Shown here one piece after another: positions 53,512 to 63,701 of a stretch of 64,000 bases of DNA. The translations under genes were made by a program, and so were the position numbers. The notes beneath the pieces were generated by a model. It made no database searches. It saw nothing but the letters and a program-made list of their open reading frames with translations, and was not told where the DNA came from. Origin of the DNA: Pyropia yezoensis (Eukaryota > Rhodophyta > Bangiophyceae > Bangiales > Bangiaceae); assembly GCA_009829735.1 (NCBI GenBank), contig CM020619.1:1680590-1744589 (forward strand), read 5' to 3'. The first letter of the stretch is position 1; each line of letters begins with the position of its first letter.

Positions 53512-55164
53512 ATGCCACGGCGCGTTGAGGTGGAGCGGGTCGCGGCACAAGTGGCACATTCGATGCCATTCGTAGCGCTGCGGTCCGGCACCAGCCGGAT
53601 GATCGCGAGAGCCAGCGACTCCGTTGACCTGGCACGCATACTGATCACCTGGACGCAGCTGGGCCAAGACGCTGCTCTGGTGAGCACCTTCGAGACCCGC
53701 AGCGCGGCGGCCTCGTGGTTAGCCTGCTCGCCGCCCTCGCTGCCCGCGTGGGCGGCACGTACATGTGCGATGGTCGAAGATGAGGACGTCATCTTCCTCG
53801 ACGACAAGGGCGACCCCTTTCCTGTGTTTGCCCTCCTCCGCGAGGTCGGGGGCAAGCTGGCGGCGGAGGCCAACGCTTCGCTGATCCCCCGGCTTGTCAA
53901 TACTGTGAAGGCGCTCAACGGAGAGGTAGTCGTGGTGCGTATGCTCTCCTCGATGGAGGACGCTGAGAAGTGGTTATTGCAGCCACGCTTGCCCCAGTGG
54001 CTGTCGGTGCCGGCCGCCGCGAAGCCGGAGGCATCCAAGGGGGAAGATGCCGTCGTGGTATCCGTGGTGACCGCGGACGGCGTCATTGAGCTGTCCGGCG
54101 ATGAGGATGCCGGCGATGAGGGCGCCGACGACGACGTGGACGCTGCAGCTCGAAGAACCTTTCGGCGGGCGGCGCTGGCACTCCCCCCCGCCGCTCCTCT
54201 CAATCGCACCATCCTATCTCGCGCTAGCATCCAGGACTCAATGCTTCTTCCCGTCTCGTTCCAGCGCAATGTACAGACTGGCAGAGTCCTGGGCGACGAC
54301 ACGACGGGTCCCTCTGGTGGTGAATCGAGCATGTCATCCTCCTTGGGCGCTTCCCAGCTCACCCCCCCCACCCCGTCGACATCCTTTCTATCAGAGGGCA
54401 GTCGGTCGCAAGCTCGCGGAGACGGCCTCTCTCTGCCTGCACGCCAACCGTCGCAGACGTGCACACCTTTGCCAACATCGGGCTCCTCGCCAGACGGTCG
54501 CCCATCCAAGAAGCTGCGGCCAGCCGAGGCAGTTCCCTTTCATATGGACAGATTGGCGAAGGCTATTTTGCGGCGAAAGGCGGGCCTGTTTGTCACTGGC
54601 GGCGGGGGGGTAGGCAAGACCCAACTGCTGCGTCAGTGCGTCGACGAGCACCGCCAGCTCCACGGCGGCAGTCGCGTTGGGTTGCACGTAGTGGCACCTA
54701 CTGGCGTCGCGGCAGCAGCAGCTGGAGGCGTGACCATCCACTCGTTTCTGCGCCTCTCGGCGGGGTGCTTTAACGAGTCTTTGTCGGAGCAGCAAGACGC
54801 TGCCCGGCTGTACAGTGTCATGGACGCCATGTCAAAGCGGCGGCTGGCGGAAACTTCTCTTCTTCTTTTGGACGAGGTTTCGATGGTCTCCAGTCGTATG
54901 CTCACCGTCCTCATCTATGAGATTGAGATGGCTCACGCTCGAGTGAACAATGATGTGCAGTGGCGCGTTGTCGTCTTCGGCGACTTCTATCAGCTGCCAC
55001 CTGTGCGCGGCGATGAGGACAACTTTGACACCAGCGGCCAGTACGCGTTCACGTCCTCGTACTGGTGTCGGCTGTTTCAGAATGATCAGCTCCAACTGCG
55101 GCATGTGTGGCGGCAGGAGGACAAAAAGCTCATCAAGATGTTGTCCTGCTTGCGCGTGGGTGAT
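53512..55164 (+). pseudogene. PIF1-like DNA helicase, 5' part (cut by element F)
   Basis: Likely start is the ATG at 53512 (MPRRVEVERVAAQVAHS). About 340 residues of unknown N-terminus, with acidic and Ser/Thr-rich stretches, precede the helicase core. The core has GLFVTGGGGVGKTQLLRQ (Walker A), VVAPTGVAAAAAGGVTIHSF (motif Ia), LLLLDEVSMVSSRM (motif II) and VVVFGDFYQLPPV (motif III), then the LRHVWRQED region. These are hallmark PIF1/RRM3 motifs; such enzymes unwind DNA 5'-3' and act at replication forks and telomeres. The frame stops at the LTR of element F (55165). The remaining helicase motifs should lie beyond the nest, outside the window. No Helitron Rep domain is visible upstream, so a host or host-derived gene is favoured. 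Confidence 0.8.
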
Positions 55165-55854
55165 TGTAGGGACCGTATGGGCCCTCCACGTGGGGGGACC
55201 TCGTAGAGATCGCGTGGTACCCCTGTGCCCACCTTCCTAGTGAGGAGGACGGGGCCGATTTGGCCCCTCAGGATTTTCCTGGCTTCCGATTGGTCCCCTC
55301 CTATGGAGGTGGGACCGGGTCGCCATTGGTTCTGGGGCCCATTTTAGGATTCCCAGTGTATGAGATTTTCCCCTGACCGGAATTGGCCTCTGGTCAATAA
55401 TCCGGGATGGGATGCATTTGGGGTTTGGATTGCGCGTGCGTATTTTGTGTGATTGTGAGATTGGGGAGATCTTGAGTGTTGGCACTGATGTCCGCCGGGG
55501 CTCTTCTTTCCCGTGTCTTGGAGATTCCTGCCCCGCTGGCAGGGATGATCGGTGGGGGAGGGGGCCCTCTGGACATGTTGGAGGATTTTGATTGGCCCGC
55601 ATGTGGCCCGGTGTGGAGGGTTGCTGGGTGCGGGTGAGAGAGGGTAAGAGTGTGCGTGGGGGTGCGCGTTGCTTCCCCCTTCGAAAAAAACAGACTTGCG
55701 TGTGCTTGAGCACTGTCGTCCTGGTCGCGGATCCCCGCGTGAACCAGCCAGGCGGTCGGCGGTTCAGTATCTCTCCGCTCTCCCCGCGTTCTTGGTGGGT
55801 TGTTTCTCTGTGTGTTCTGGGTCCTAGGCGCCTAAGGTACGTAAAACCACTACA
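55165..55854 (+). repeat. 5' LTR of element F
   Basis: 690 bp, same family as the solo LTR at 34968-35688 but with a single copy of the 27-bp GATTGGTCCCC unit. Two LTR families end in CTACA in this window, F and G, but their sequences are unrelated by eye. Confidence 0.88.
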
Positions 55855-55970
55855 TTTGGTGGATTAGCGGTCGAGGGGACTAGGTTCCTTCTGGCCAAAG
55901 GGATCTTCCCCATCTTCGTACTCTTTCTGTGGTAATGCTCTGTCTTCCCTGAGGGAACGCGGTTGTTGTG

Positions 55971-56988
55971 ATGTCTGATAACGAGCAGAATCCTCCTCGG
56001 GGAGAGACGGAAGTCCTGGAGGGCGGCTCGTCCGTGACGAGGGAGTGCGCGACGGGAGCTGCTCTTCCAACTCACGCCCTCGTGGCTGGAGTGGACGACC
56101 TGGCCACCCGTAGGGTGGCCACCCGTCTACCCTCGCTGGAAATCGGTTCGGAGGGCCCTTCGGGCGAGCCTTTCTCCCCGCCGCGGACGGGACGCGGGGA
56201 AGGGCATTCAACCGGCCTCGGCGATCTCCCTGGGGTCCATCCCGTGGCGGCGATGAGTTTTGAGGGAACGCCCACCCCTCCTGCTCCCCTGACAGGGGCA
56301 TCGTCTCCCAAGGAGACGCCTCGAGCGTTTGTAGCCCCCGGTTCGGATACTCCTACGGAGGAATGGAAGAAAGCAATGGTGGATGCCGTAAGCGGCCTCC
56401 TGACTCCACTCAACCAACGGTTGAGTTTTGTGGAGCGAAGTGTGCAGAAACGGGAGCGCCATCGTGGCCGGCATCGCAGTTCGTCATCTGAATCGACTTC
56501 GGATTATTCCGGAGGGGAGGCTTCGCCTCCCGAGCGCCGTCGGCGCCCGCGACCTGTAGTCCGAGCGGTTTCCGCTCAGGCTGGACCGGGGAGAGTCCCC
56601 CTACGGGAGATCCCTCCCAAGATTATTTCGGCTGACGACCGCTACGCGAGTCTTCTGGATTGTGAGACATATGCGCTCAAGAAAAAGGACAACCGAGTAT
56701 CGGGAGCCGAGGCCAAAGGTCTGGGTAAGAAGCGGAAGGACCTGACCAGCATATTTGGTCGCGATTGTGAATGGGGGGGAGACCCTCCTCTGGGAGTCTT
56801 CGAATTCCTCAACCGCTTTGTGAAGGCGGCGAATGATAACGGCCTCTCAGAGGGGCGAGCTTTGCTCCTCCTCCCGGAATTTTCTAAGGATCCCTTGAAG
56901 AGGGACCTTTATCGATTTCGCCCGTCCGTCGATGACGGTCGGCGCACCGGGAAGGTGACCTCCTACTTGGAACTTGTGAATTGGCTTC
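55971..56988 (+). CDS. Element F gag, N-terminal part (cut by element D)
   Basis: From the ATG at 55971 (MSDNEQNPPRGETEVLEGG) the frame is open to element D. A Pro/Gly/Thr-rich half with an Arg/Ser-rich patch (RHRGRHRSSSSES) is followed by a capsid-like region. REIPPKII, LDCETYALKKKDN, GVFEFLNRFVKAANDNGLSEG and VTSYLELVNWLL align with the gag of A, C and D at the same spacing. F is thus a sister family. The zinc knuckle lies beyond the insertion. Confidence 0.85.
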
Positions 56989-57457
56989 TGTGGCAGTATT
57001 GACCCCCAGGTAGGGGGGCAACACGTGCCATGCAAGGGGCGGCAGGCCACTAGCCTGATCCGTTCCTCCCCCTGCATTTGGGTCCATATTCCCTAAGTTT
57101 GGGATAGTTAGCTTAGTAGTAAATCCAACTTGGATTTGAGGGTTTTCTGCATTTATCGTCTTGAATTTTCGTGTGGCCCGGTGGGCAGGTGCTGGGGTGG
57201 GAGATTCTGAGTGGCGAGATTCTGAGTGGACCCTGGGGGGATAAGGGGAGGGACAGCGGGGCTTGGCCCTGCGTCCCCGTCCCGACCAAGAAACTGTTGG
57301 ACCACACACCATCCTCTTGTTTGTCCGTGGGGGGTTTGCCCCACAACAGGGACAGAGTGTGTGCGACTTGCACTTCTTCCGGTTCCCCCGACACGGGAGG
57401 CAGCCCTAGCACACCGCCCCAACTTGGGTGCCGTGTGTGCGAGAGGTTGTCGCCACA
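56989..57457 (+). repeat. 5' LTR of element D
   Basis: 469 bp, TGTGGCAG...CGCCACA, very close to the LTRs of A. It contains AAATCC-AACTT-GGATTT near 57120-57140. Confidence 0.92.
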
Positions 57458-57576
57458 TTTGGTGGAGCAGCAGGGGATAGAGGTAAACTTTACCTCCGGG
57501 TGCACCCGGGTGTAGGGGGCCCTCTGTCTCAGATGAACGGTGGACTTGGACCGTGTCATACAGATCGTTAGCCAAC
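57458..57576 (+). other. Element D primer-binding site and structured leader
   Basis: TGGTGGAGCAGCAGGGGA at 57460-57477 starts two bases after the LTR, the normal place for a tRNA primer site. Two palindromes follow: GAGGTAAACTTTACCTC and CCGGGTGCACCCGG (about 57479-57509). A 12-codon upstream ORF (MNGGLGPCHTDR) ends about 6 bases before the gag ATG. Palindromes beside the primer site suggest a dimerisation or packaging element (inference). Confidence 0.65.
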
Positions 57577-59523
57577 ATGGCTAGCTCGGACCCCCCGTCG
57601 TCCGGGGAGTACACGGGTGACGCACGTACTTCAGTGCCTTTGAATACTGGTGAGACACAGGTGGGTTTACCTTGGGTCGCAGAGGGACTAGAGGTCCCTC
57701 AAGCCAGCAGGACTGGAAGCACGGGCGGGCAACAGGCCACCCCGACTCAGTCGGGAGTTCACTCGGGTGACACTTCTGATGTGGGTGGGCCGAAGTCTGG
57801 CCACCGTGTGGTATACTCAACGGGAACGTCCCAAGGGGTGAGGACTGTCCCCGCGGGTTCCACTTGGGTTGGAGCCAACTTTGGCTTGGAGTCGTCGCCA
57901 ACTAGGCTTTCGGAGGACGGCGGACCTCCGTTGGTCGGCGATGGGCTCGCGCCCATGCCCCCGGTTGAGACCCCTGAGGAACGTGGTTACCCCTCAGGTG
58001 GACTCCTGGAGGCGGACCGAGACTCAACTGGAGTCGACAATCCACTCCTCGCGGAAACTGTCCGTCGGGAGGCGACCAATGTGTTGCGGCAGACTTTGCC
58101 GGACCTGGTGGTCACGATGACGAATACTATTCTGAATCAGATTGTGGCGAGTTTGCCAGATGGCCTTAATGTCCAAACCGGATCGGGGCTTTCGAGCCCG
58201 CAGGCGCAGGGGGAATCCCCCCTTACGCCTATCTCTGGTCGCCCCGCACTGGGGGCGACCCCTGTGACTCCCAACGCGGGAGCCACATCATTCTCGGTGG
58301 GGCGTACGCCCTTCACGGGGGAGTTTCCCTCGGACACGCCGGCGGCTTCACCAAGCTCGCCGCACCAGACTACAGGCACTGAGGGTCAACTTACCCCAGT
58401 GCCACAGCGGCTGGTCCCTCAACGTGAGGTGCCGCCCAAGATCCAGGTAGCCAACCCGGTCTACCAGAGGATCTTTGACTGTGAGACCTACGCCCTCCAC
58501 AACAAGTCGGTGGCGTATGGTCCTGACCAGGCCCGAGCCATGGGCCGTGCCAAGAAGAATGCACTTCATTCTTTTGGGCACAAAGCGGAGTGGGACAGAA
58601 CTCCCCCCCTCCGTGTCTTTGAGTTTCTACGTCGTTTCACAAAAGCCAGTGATGACAATGCCATAAGTGAAGGCATGGCTTTTTACATGCTACAGGAGTT
58701 TACGAAGGGCGACCTGCGGACAGAACTTATGTCCGTCATGCCCAGTTCCACAAGTGGAGGTGCTGGTGAGGTGACGTCCTATTTGGAGCTCGTCAACTGG
58801 TTGTTGAGAGCCATGGTGGATCAAGCCGCGTTGGCTTCTCAAGTCGAGGAGTTTACGCAAGCCCATCAGGAAGAGGCCGAGGACGAGTTGTCCTTTGCGG
58901 AGCGAGTCCGTAAGCTCAACAATCTTTGTGGGTTTCTTCATCCACAAGCTGTGGTGAAGAGTCGGTTTGTGGAGGGACTCCATTGGTCAGTCCGGATGGA
59001 GACCCGGGAGCATAACACTGCCCGGGCGACCCTGGCCGAGTTGGCCAGGTTCGCCTATCGCAGAGGCGAGGCCTACCGCAAGTTGCGGGAGGAACAACGC
59101 CAGGAGCGTCAGGCCGAGTTGGCCAAGGAACGGGAGGAGGCGCGCCAGGCCAGAGAGTTGAGAGAGGCACGCCGAATCCGCAAGGAGAGGGTGGTAGCTG
59201 CCGTGGGAACTTCCCAGGGTATCCCTTCGTCTTCCCCAGTTGGGAAGACCCCTCCCGGAACGGACCATCGGTGTTGGAACTGCAACTCCGATGGTCACTG
59301 GGCATATGATTGCCCCAAGTTGAGTAAACGCATCCAACAACTTGTTAGGAATGCGAGTAAAAAGTCGGCTACGAACGAAGTACGTTCACGCCGCGAGGGT
59401 GGGTCTCGACCGGTCGTTGCGGTCGCCACACCCTCGGCGGAGGAGGCGGACACGTCGTCCTCGGACTCGTCGTCTTCCTCCCCGCCCTCAGATTCGGACG
59501 CCAAGTCGGCGGAAAACGAATGA
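57577..59523 (+). CDS. Element D gag
   Basis: 648 codons, intact, starting MASSDPPSSGEYTGD. Residues 1-290 are Pro/Thr/Gly-rich. A capsid-like region follows with FDCETYALHNKS, VFEFLRRFTKASDDNAISEG, TSYLELVNWLLRAMVD and FAERVRKLNNLCGF. Then come an Arg/Glu-rich coiled coil (EEQRQERQAELAKEREEARQ), the zinc knuckle CWNCNSDGHWAYDC and a Ser/Asp tail. This is the best copy in the window to define the family's gag. Confidence 0.92.
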   Translation: MASSDPPSSGEYTGDARTSVPLNTGETQVGLPWVAEGLEVPQASRTGSTGGQQATPTQSGVHSGDTSDVGGPKSGHRVVYSTGTSQGVRTVPAGSTWVGANFGLESSPTRLSEDGGPPLVGDGLAPMPPVETPEERGYPSGGLLEADRDSTGVDNPLLAETVRREATNVLRQTLPDLVVTMTNTILNQIVASLPDGLNVQTGSGLSSPQAQGESPLTPISGRPALGATPVTPNAGATSFSVGRTPFTGEFPSDTPAASPSSPHQTTGTEGQLTPVPQRLVPQREVPPKIQVANPVYQRIFDCETYALHNKSVAYGPDQARAMGRAKKNALHSFGHKAEWDRTPPLRVFEFLRRFTKASDDNAISEGMAFYMLQEFTKGDLRTELMSVMPSSTSGGAGEVTSYLELVNWLLRAMVDQAALASQVEEFTQAHQEEAEDELSFAERVRKLNNLCGFLHPQAVVKSRFVEGLHWSVRMETREHNTARATLAELARFAYRRGEAYRKLREEQRQERQAELAKEREEARQARELREARRIRKERVVAAVGTSQGIPSSSPVGKTPPGTDHRCWNCNSDGHWAYDCPKLSKRIQQLVRNASKKSATNEVRSRREGGSRPVVAVATPSAEEADTSSSDSSSSSPPSDSDAKSAENE

Positions 59524-61157
59524 CCGTTGGGGCTGATCGTCCGAAGCTCACAACGGCAGCCTCGGCCAAGTGGGCCAGGAGGACGAACCAACCGTGCCGG
59601 ATACTGCGGCGACCTAAGGGAGTCCGCCCACCTCGGGTAGGACTCCCCAAGAACGTAAACCCACGTCGGGTCATCGCGGTGCTGACGGGTGAGAACTTCC
59701 AGGTGGCTGGACGGGTGCAACTTGCCCCCGGCCGTGCATGCTGTACCCGTATCGTACTTGATACCGGGTCAGGAGCCTCCTTGATACGCAAGTCGCTATT
59801 ACCAAAGGAGGTGAAGCTCCAACGCTGGAGGTCCAAAGCTGACCATGTGATTGACATCAATGGTGGGGTACTTCCCATCGTTGGTGCCGTGACCCTACCA
59901 ACTAGGTTGGGGACCCATGAGGTCGACGTGACCTATGGCGTAGTTGAGAATATATCGGTACCCCTGCTTCTGGGTACCCCTTATGTTGTTACACAAGTGC
60001 CTTTGATTTGTGGCCCTGAGTACTGGGTCAAGTTGATGAATGGGGAGACTATCCCCATTCTTGGTAAGGGAAAGTCTGTGGCTCCTGTGACAGTCTCACA
60101 GTCGAAGCCTGTTTGCTCTGTGAGGGAAGGGTTTACTGCTACCCTGCGTCTAGCCCGTAAAGTCACGTTGCCCCCCAACTCGGTGGCGCACGTTGATGTT
60201 GTAACTGATTTTACGGGGAACGGGTTGGTGCACCCTCACCCCCGTCTCGCTCGCAAGCACCAAGTGCATGTTGCCCTTGGCACGATGGACTCCAAAGCCG
60301 GAGTCCCGTGGAGGATCCAGGTGATGAACCTGAGCCCGACGCCCAAGTACTTCAAGTCGGGAGCCAAGTTCGGCTATATCGACCAACACGAGGGACCGGT
60401 AGTAGCGGTCGCCCTCAACGCGGGCGCAAGTAGCGACCCGAAGTCCGGAAAGGAGAAGCATCAAGCCAAGTCGGCCGCCTCTCCTCGACCCCATGTGAAC
60501 ATGGAGGGTGTCCCCCCCAGGTTGAGGGTTCAAGTTGAACGCCTCTTGGACCAATATCACAAGTTGTGGGATGGTCAATTGGGACTCATGAGAGCCACCC
60601 AACACCGGATCGAGTTGAAGCCCGGTGCACCCCCTATACGCCAACAACCGTATAGGGGAGGACCCCGTTCAAGGGCCCTCGTTAAGGAGCAAGTTGCTCG
60701 CATGGAGGCCCTCGATGTGATCGAGGCCAGCAACGCCGAGTGGGCGAGTCCGGTGGTTATCGTCCCCAAAGTTGATGGGACCCCCCGGTTTTGTATCGAC
60801 TACCGTAAGCTCAACGAGAGCACGGTGAAGGACAGTTATCCCCTACCTAGGATGAATGACTGTCTGGACTCTCTGGGGGAGGCAAACGTATTCTCTACCC
60901 TGGACTGTAACGCGGGGTACTGGCAAATTCCCATTGCCCCGGAGGACAGGCATAAAACTACCTTTACCTGTCACTGTGGTACCTACCAGTGCAAGCGTCT
61001 ACCGTTTGGTCTGTGTAACGCGCCGGCAACTTTCCAGCGCGCTATGGACATGATTCTGGCCGGAGTACGGTGGCAGATCTGTCTTGTGTACCTAGACGAT
61101 ATCATTGTGTTCTCCCGAAGTCCGGAGGAACACATTGGCCATCTTGGCCAGGTGTTC
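59520..61157 (+). CDS. Element D pol, protease and most of reverse transcriptase (cut by element E)
   Basis: The ATG at 59520 overlaps the gag TGA as ATGA. Protease with CTRIVLDTGSGASLIRK; a linker of about 250 residues with VPLLLGTPYVVTQVPL; then reverse transcriptase with RFCIDYRKLNESTVKDSYP, FSTLDCNAGYWQIPIA, RLPFGLCNAPATFQRAMD and ICLVYLDDIIVFSRS. It is open up to element E's LTR. The rest lies beyond the window. Confidence 0.92.
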
Positions 61158-61728
61158 TGTAGCATCCCTGGCCCCGACTTGGCGCCGACCCGGGACTACA
61201 TCCAGAGGGCACCAGGTGCCAGAACACGCCCGCCGTGTGGTGATGGTTGGCGGCCGTGGCCCGTGCCCCGCACTGGGATGCGGTGGACTACGCTATCCAC
61301 ACGTGAGAGAGGGATTTCTGATGGGTTTTTGCATACTTGTGAGGGACTTGATTTGAGAGAATTTGAGTGTGAGATTAGTGAGTGGGAATAGAATTAGTAG
61401 TGATAGTGGCCCCCGACCTGACGAGGTTAGACTCGGGTCGGGGCCACTCGGGGTTATGGGTGGGCTACCTGGCCAACGTGCCGAGGCTCCCCCAGATGCA
61501 CGTTAAGAGGGACAGCGAGGCGCCCTTGGCCCGCGCCCTCAGGAAGAAGACAACTGCGCGTTTGCTTTCCTCTTCCCCGTGTGCACTACCGTGCGTATCT
61601 GTTTGCTCTGCGAGCAGGCACGTGAGGCAACAGGCATACCATTCTCGTAGTTCCCCTTTCTGTGTTACCTGTCCCTTTCCCCCGAGGGATATTGACACGT
61701 GTCTGAGAGGATCGAGTTTTATACCACA
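61158..61728 (+). repeat. 5' LTR of element E
   Basis: About 571 bp, TGTAGCATCC...TATACCACA. The left edge is sharp, because D's pol is cut there. The right edge is set by the primer site that follows after a few bases and may be off by one or two. It includes a strong hairpin, GTGGCCCC(C)GACC with GGTCGGGGCCAC, at about 61407-61454. Confidence 0.75.
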
Positions 61729-61940
61729 TATTTGGTGGAGCAGCAGGGGATGATTGGAGTGTTTGAGAAGAGACATTTGGGAGCAGCGGTTGGGTTGTTC
61801 CTGTTCTGTCTTTTTCTGTGGTTTGGGAATTATTTGCACCCGTTCACGGGAATCCCATTCCTGGCTCTCCAACCCCTCTCTTGTGGTCTGGCGATCTTTG
61901 GACACGCAGGCAACTGGACTGTGGCTGTCAAGAGACCAAC
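61729..61940 (+). other. Element E primer-binding site and leader
   Basis: TGGTGGAGCAGCAGGGGA at 61733-61750 is identical to the primer site of element D although the LTRs differ. A TTTCTGTGGTTTGG-type pyrimidine-rich stretch and the gag start follow. Short upstream frames are present, none convincing. Confidence 0.65.
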
Positions 61941-63701
61941 ATGGCTACCCTCCCTGGCACGACGGTGCCCGAAGGGGTAGACCCCGCGTCCCTTGACGCA
62001 TCCCTGGTCACCGCGGGGGACGGTGCCCAACCCGGCGTTCTCCCTACGGGTGAAGCAGACCTGGGTGTGACATCCGGTAGCGGACTGGAGTCCACAGGCG
62101 GCCAAGCACCACCTGCTCCCGTTCCTCCGGCTGTTCCTCCTGTGGGAGCCACCCCGGGGTCAACGGCGTTTGAGTCCGCTCGCAGCAGACGTCTCCCTCC
62201 TGTCGGTTCTACTCCTCAACCTCCAGGGATAGCCCCTGGTATGTTTACTCCTGGACCCACACATGACAGCTGGGTGTATACACCTCTTCCTGTGGGCACT
62301 AGCGATGCCAGAGGCACCGTTGTGACTGGTTCTACGGGTCTCCCTGAGACCTCGACTCCTGGGACCGGCCAAGCTTTTCCTCCCCTTGCATCCTATGGGG
62401 CGGGGAGCTCCAAGACCGGTAACCGGAGCAGCCGAAGGCGTCGGCGTCATCGCCGTCGCTCTAGCACCAGCGAGACCAGTTCCTCCAGCTCTGAGGAGGT
62501 ATATGATTGGGATGCATCTCCCGGTCCCACCCGGCGCAGGCTAGTCGAGTTTGACTTCCCTGCCCACCAAGTGGGAGATGCCACCCTGAACAAGGTCACG
62601 TATTGGGGTAACTACCGGCTGGAGAACCAAGACCAAGGTTACACCCGGAAGATGGCCAAGAAGATGGCGTCCCTGAACCTGCGAATGCAGCCGAGCTTCG
62701 GGGGACATCCTAAGTTTTCCGGGAAGAGACCGGCGCTTATCTTTGCCTTCCTGCGCCGGTTTGTCAAGGCATGCAATGACAACGATGTGTCCGAGGGCAA
62801 GGCTCTCTACCTCCTGGTTAACTACATGACCGGAGAAGCGGAACAGCGGTTTGCACAGGTTCTACCAGACTCTGCCGGACACATTGTCGGACGTACCGTC
62901 GCGAGTTATCCGGAGGCGGTCAACTGGCTCCTGTCCAACTACGCTGACGCGGACTCTCTGCGTAAAGCAGTCGGCAGGCTGAACCGGGCAACCATGGAAA
63001 GACAAGAGACTCCAGAGGCGTTCGCCCGTCGTGTCCGGGAGATGAGCGATGCTTGTGGCAACGTTTACCCTGAGGACAGGCTCAAGATGATCTTCTCGGA
63101 AGGGCTTCCTGAATATCTTCAAGTGGATGCGGAGAACTACAACCAGGAACATCAAGAACATACCTTCCAGCAGTTGATGGCCTACACCCAGGGCAAGTAC
63201 CGGCAAGCCAGGGCCCTGCAAGCTCCAATGGTATCAATTCCCAAGCCGTTGTCGCGAGTTCGACCCGGACCCGACAAGTATAAGGGAGGTGATAGCCCTG
63301 TACCAGTACTCGCAGTAAGCGAGGCCTCACCCATGGGGTCAGGGGACAAGTGGGGCGGCTTCGTTTCTAAGGAGCAACCATCCCTGGTCGCCCCCAAGCA
63401 AGTCAAGAACCAGCAGTTCCGGTCTTGTTGGCTGTGCCAGAAGGAGGATCACATGTCCTACCAGTGCCCGACCATTCCCAAGGACCTCCAGGAGAAACTC
63501 AAGCGTCAAGGACTGGTGTTTGCAAAGGCGGTCAAATGGGCTGACCGGCGAGCACCCTCCAAGATGGACCAGGCACAGGTACACGCAATCCGAGTGGCAA
63601 CCTTACAGAGCATCACGGAGGCTCTGGCAAGGGAAGCTCCTACGGACTTCGACCTGGAGACCGAAACCTCTAAGGACTCCTCGGACCCGGGAAACGAGTA
63701 G
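61941..63701 (+). CDS. Element E gag
   Basis: 586 residues from the ATG at 61941 (MATLPGTTVPEGVDPAS). A Pro/Gly/Thr-rich N-terminal half ends in an Arg/Ser-rich patch (RRRRHRRRSSTSETSSSSS). The capsid-like region has IFAFLRRFVKACNDNDVSEG and VASYPEAVNWLLSNYAD, matching D and F. A helical region (FARRVREMSDACGNVYPED) and a CCHC knuckle (CWLCQKEDHMSYQC) follow. The Asp/Glu-rich tail ends at a TAG. Confidence 0.9.
   Translation: MATLPGTTVPEGVDPASLDASLVTAGDGAQPGVLPTGEADLGVTSGSGLESTGGQAPPAPVPPAVPPVGATPGSTAFESARSRRLPPVGSTPQPPGIAPGMFTPGPTHDSWVYTPLPVGTSDARGTVVTGSTGLPETSTPGTGQAFPPLASYGAGSSKTGNRSSRRRRRHRRRSSTSETSSSSSEEVYDWDASPGPTRRRLVEFDFPAHQVGDATLNKVTYWGNYRLENQDQGYTRKMAKKMASLNLRMQPSFGGHPKFSGKRPALIFAFLRRFVKACNDNDVSEGKALYLLVNYMTGEAEQRFAQVLPDSAGHIVGRTVASYPEAVNWLLSNYADADSLRKAVGRLNRATMERQETPEAFARRVREMSDACGNVYPEDRLKMIFSEGLPEYLQVDAENYNQEHQEHTFQQLMAYTQGKYRQARALQAPMVSIPKPLSRVRPGPDKYKGGDSPVPVLAVSEASPMGSGDKWGGFVSKEQPSLVAPKQVKNQQFRSCWLCQKEDHMSYQCPTIPKDLQEKLKRQGLVFAKAVKWADRRAPSKMDQAQVHAIRVATLQSITEALAREAPTDFDLETETSKDSSDPGNE

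Larger units (their letters stand above)
55165..56988 (+). mobile_element. Element F: 5' LTR and gag start of a Ty3/gypsy-like element
   Basis: The LTR is 55165-55854 (690 bp, TGTAGGG...CACTACA), with GTGAT just before it as the expected duplication. Then TTTGGTGGATTAGCGG (primer site), a leader, and gag from 55971. Element D is inserted within gag at 56989. The rest of F should lie right of the window. Confidence 0.85.
56989..61157 (+). mobile_element. Element D: A/C-family LTR retrotransposon, 5' half
   Basis: Plus orientation: 5' LTR 56989-57457 (469 bp), leader, gag 57577-59523, pol 59520 to 61157, where element E is inserted. GCTTC precedes the LTR and should recur at D's far end outside the window. 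All coding sequence seen is open. An antisense ORF would be expected further right, out of view. Confidence 0.92.

Noticed and set aside
53118-54509. 463-residue frame on the minus strand
   Set aside because: It is the mirror of the helicase gene in GC-rich sequence; the plus strand has all the PIF1 motifs and the minus frame has none.
53512-55164. A Helitron encoding this PIF1-like helicase
   Set aside because: No Rep/HUH motif is seen upstream, and no Helitron ends could be found. The N-terminus is unlike Helitron proteins.
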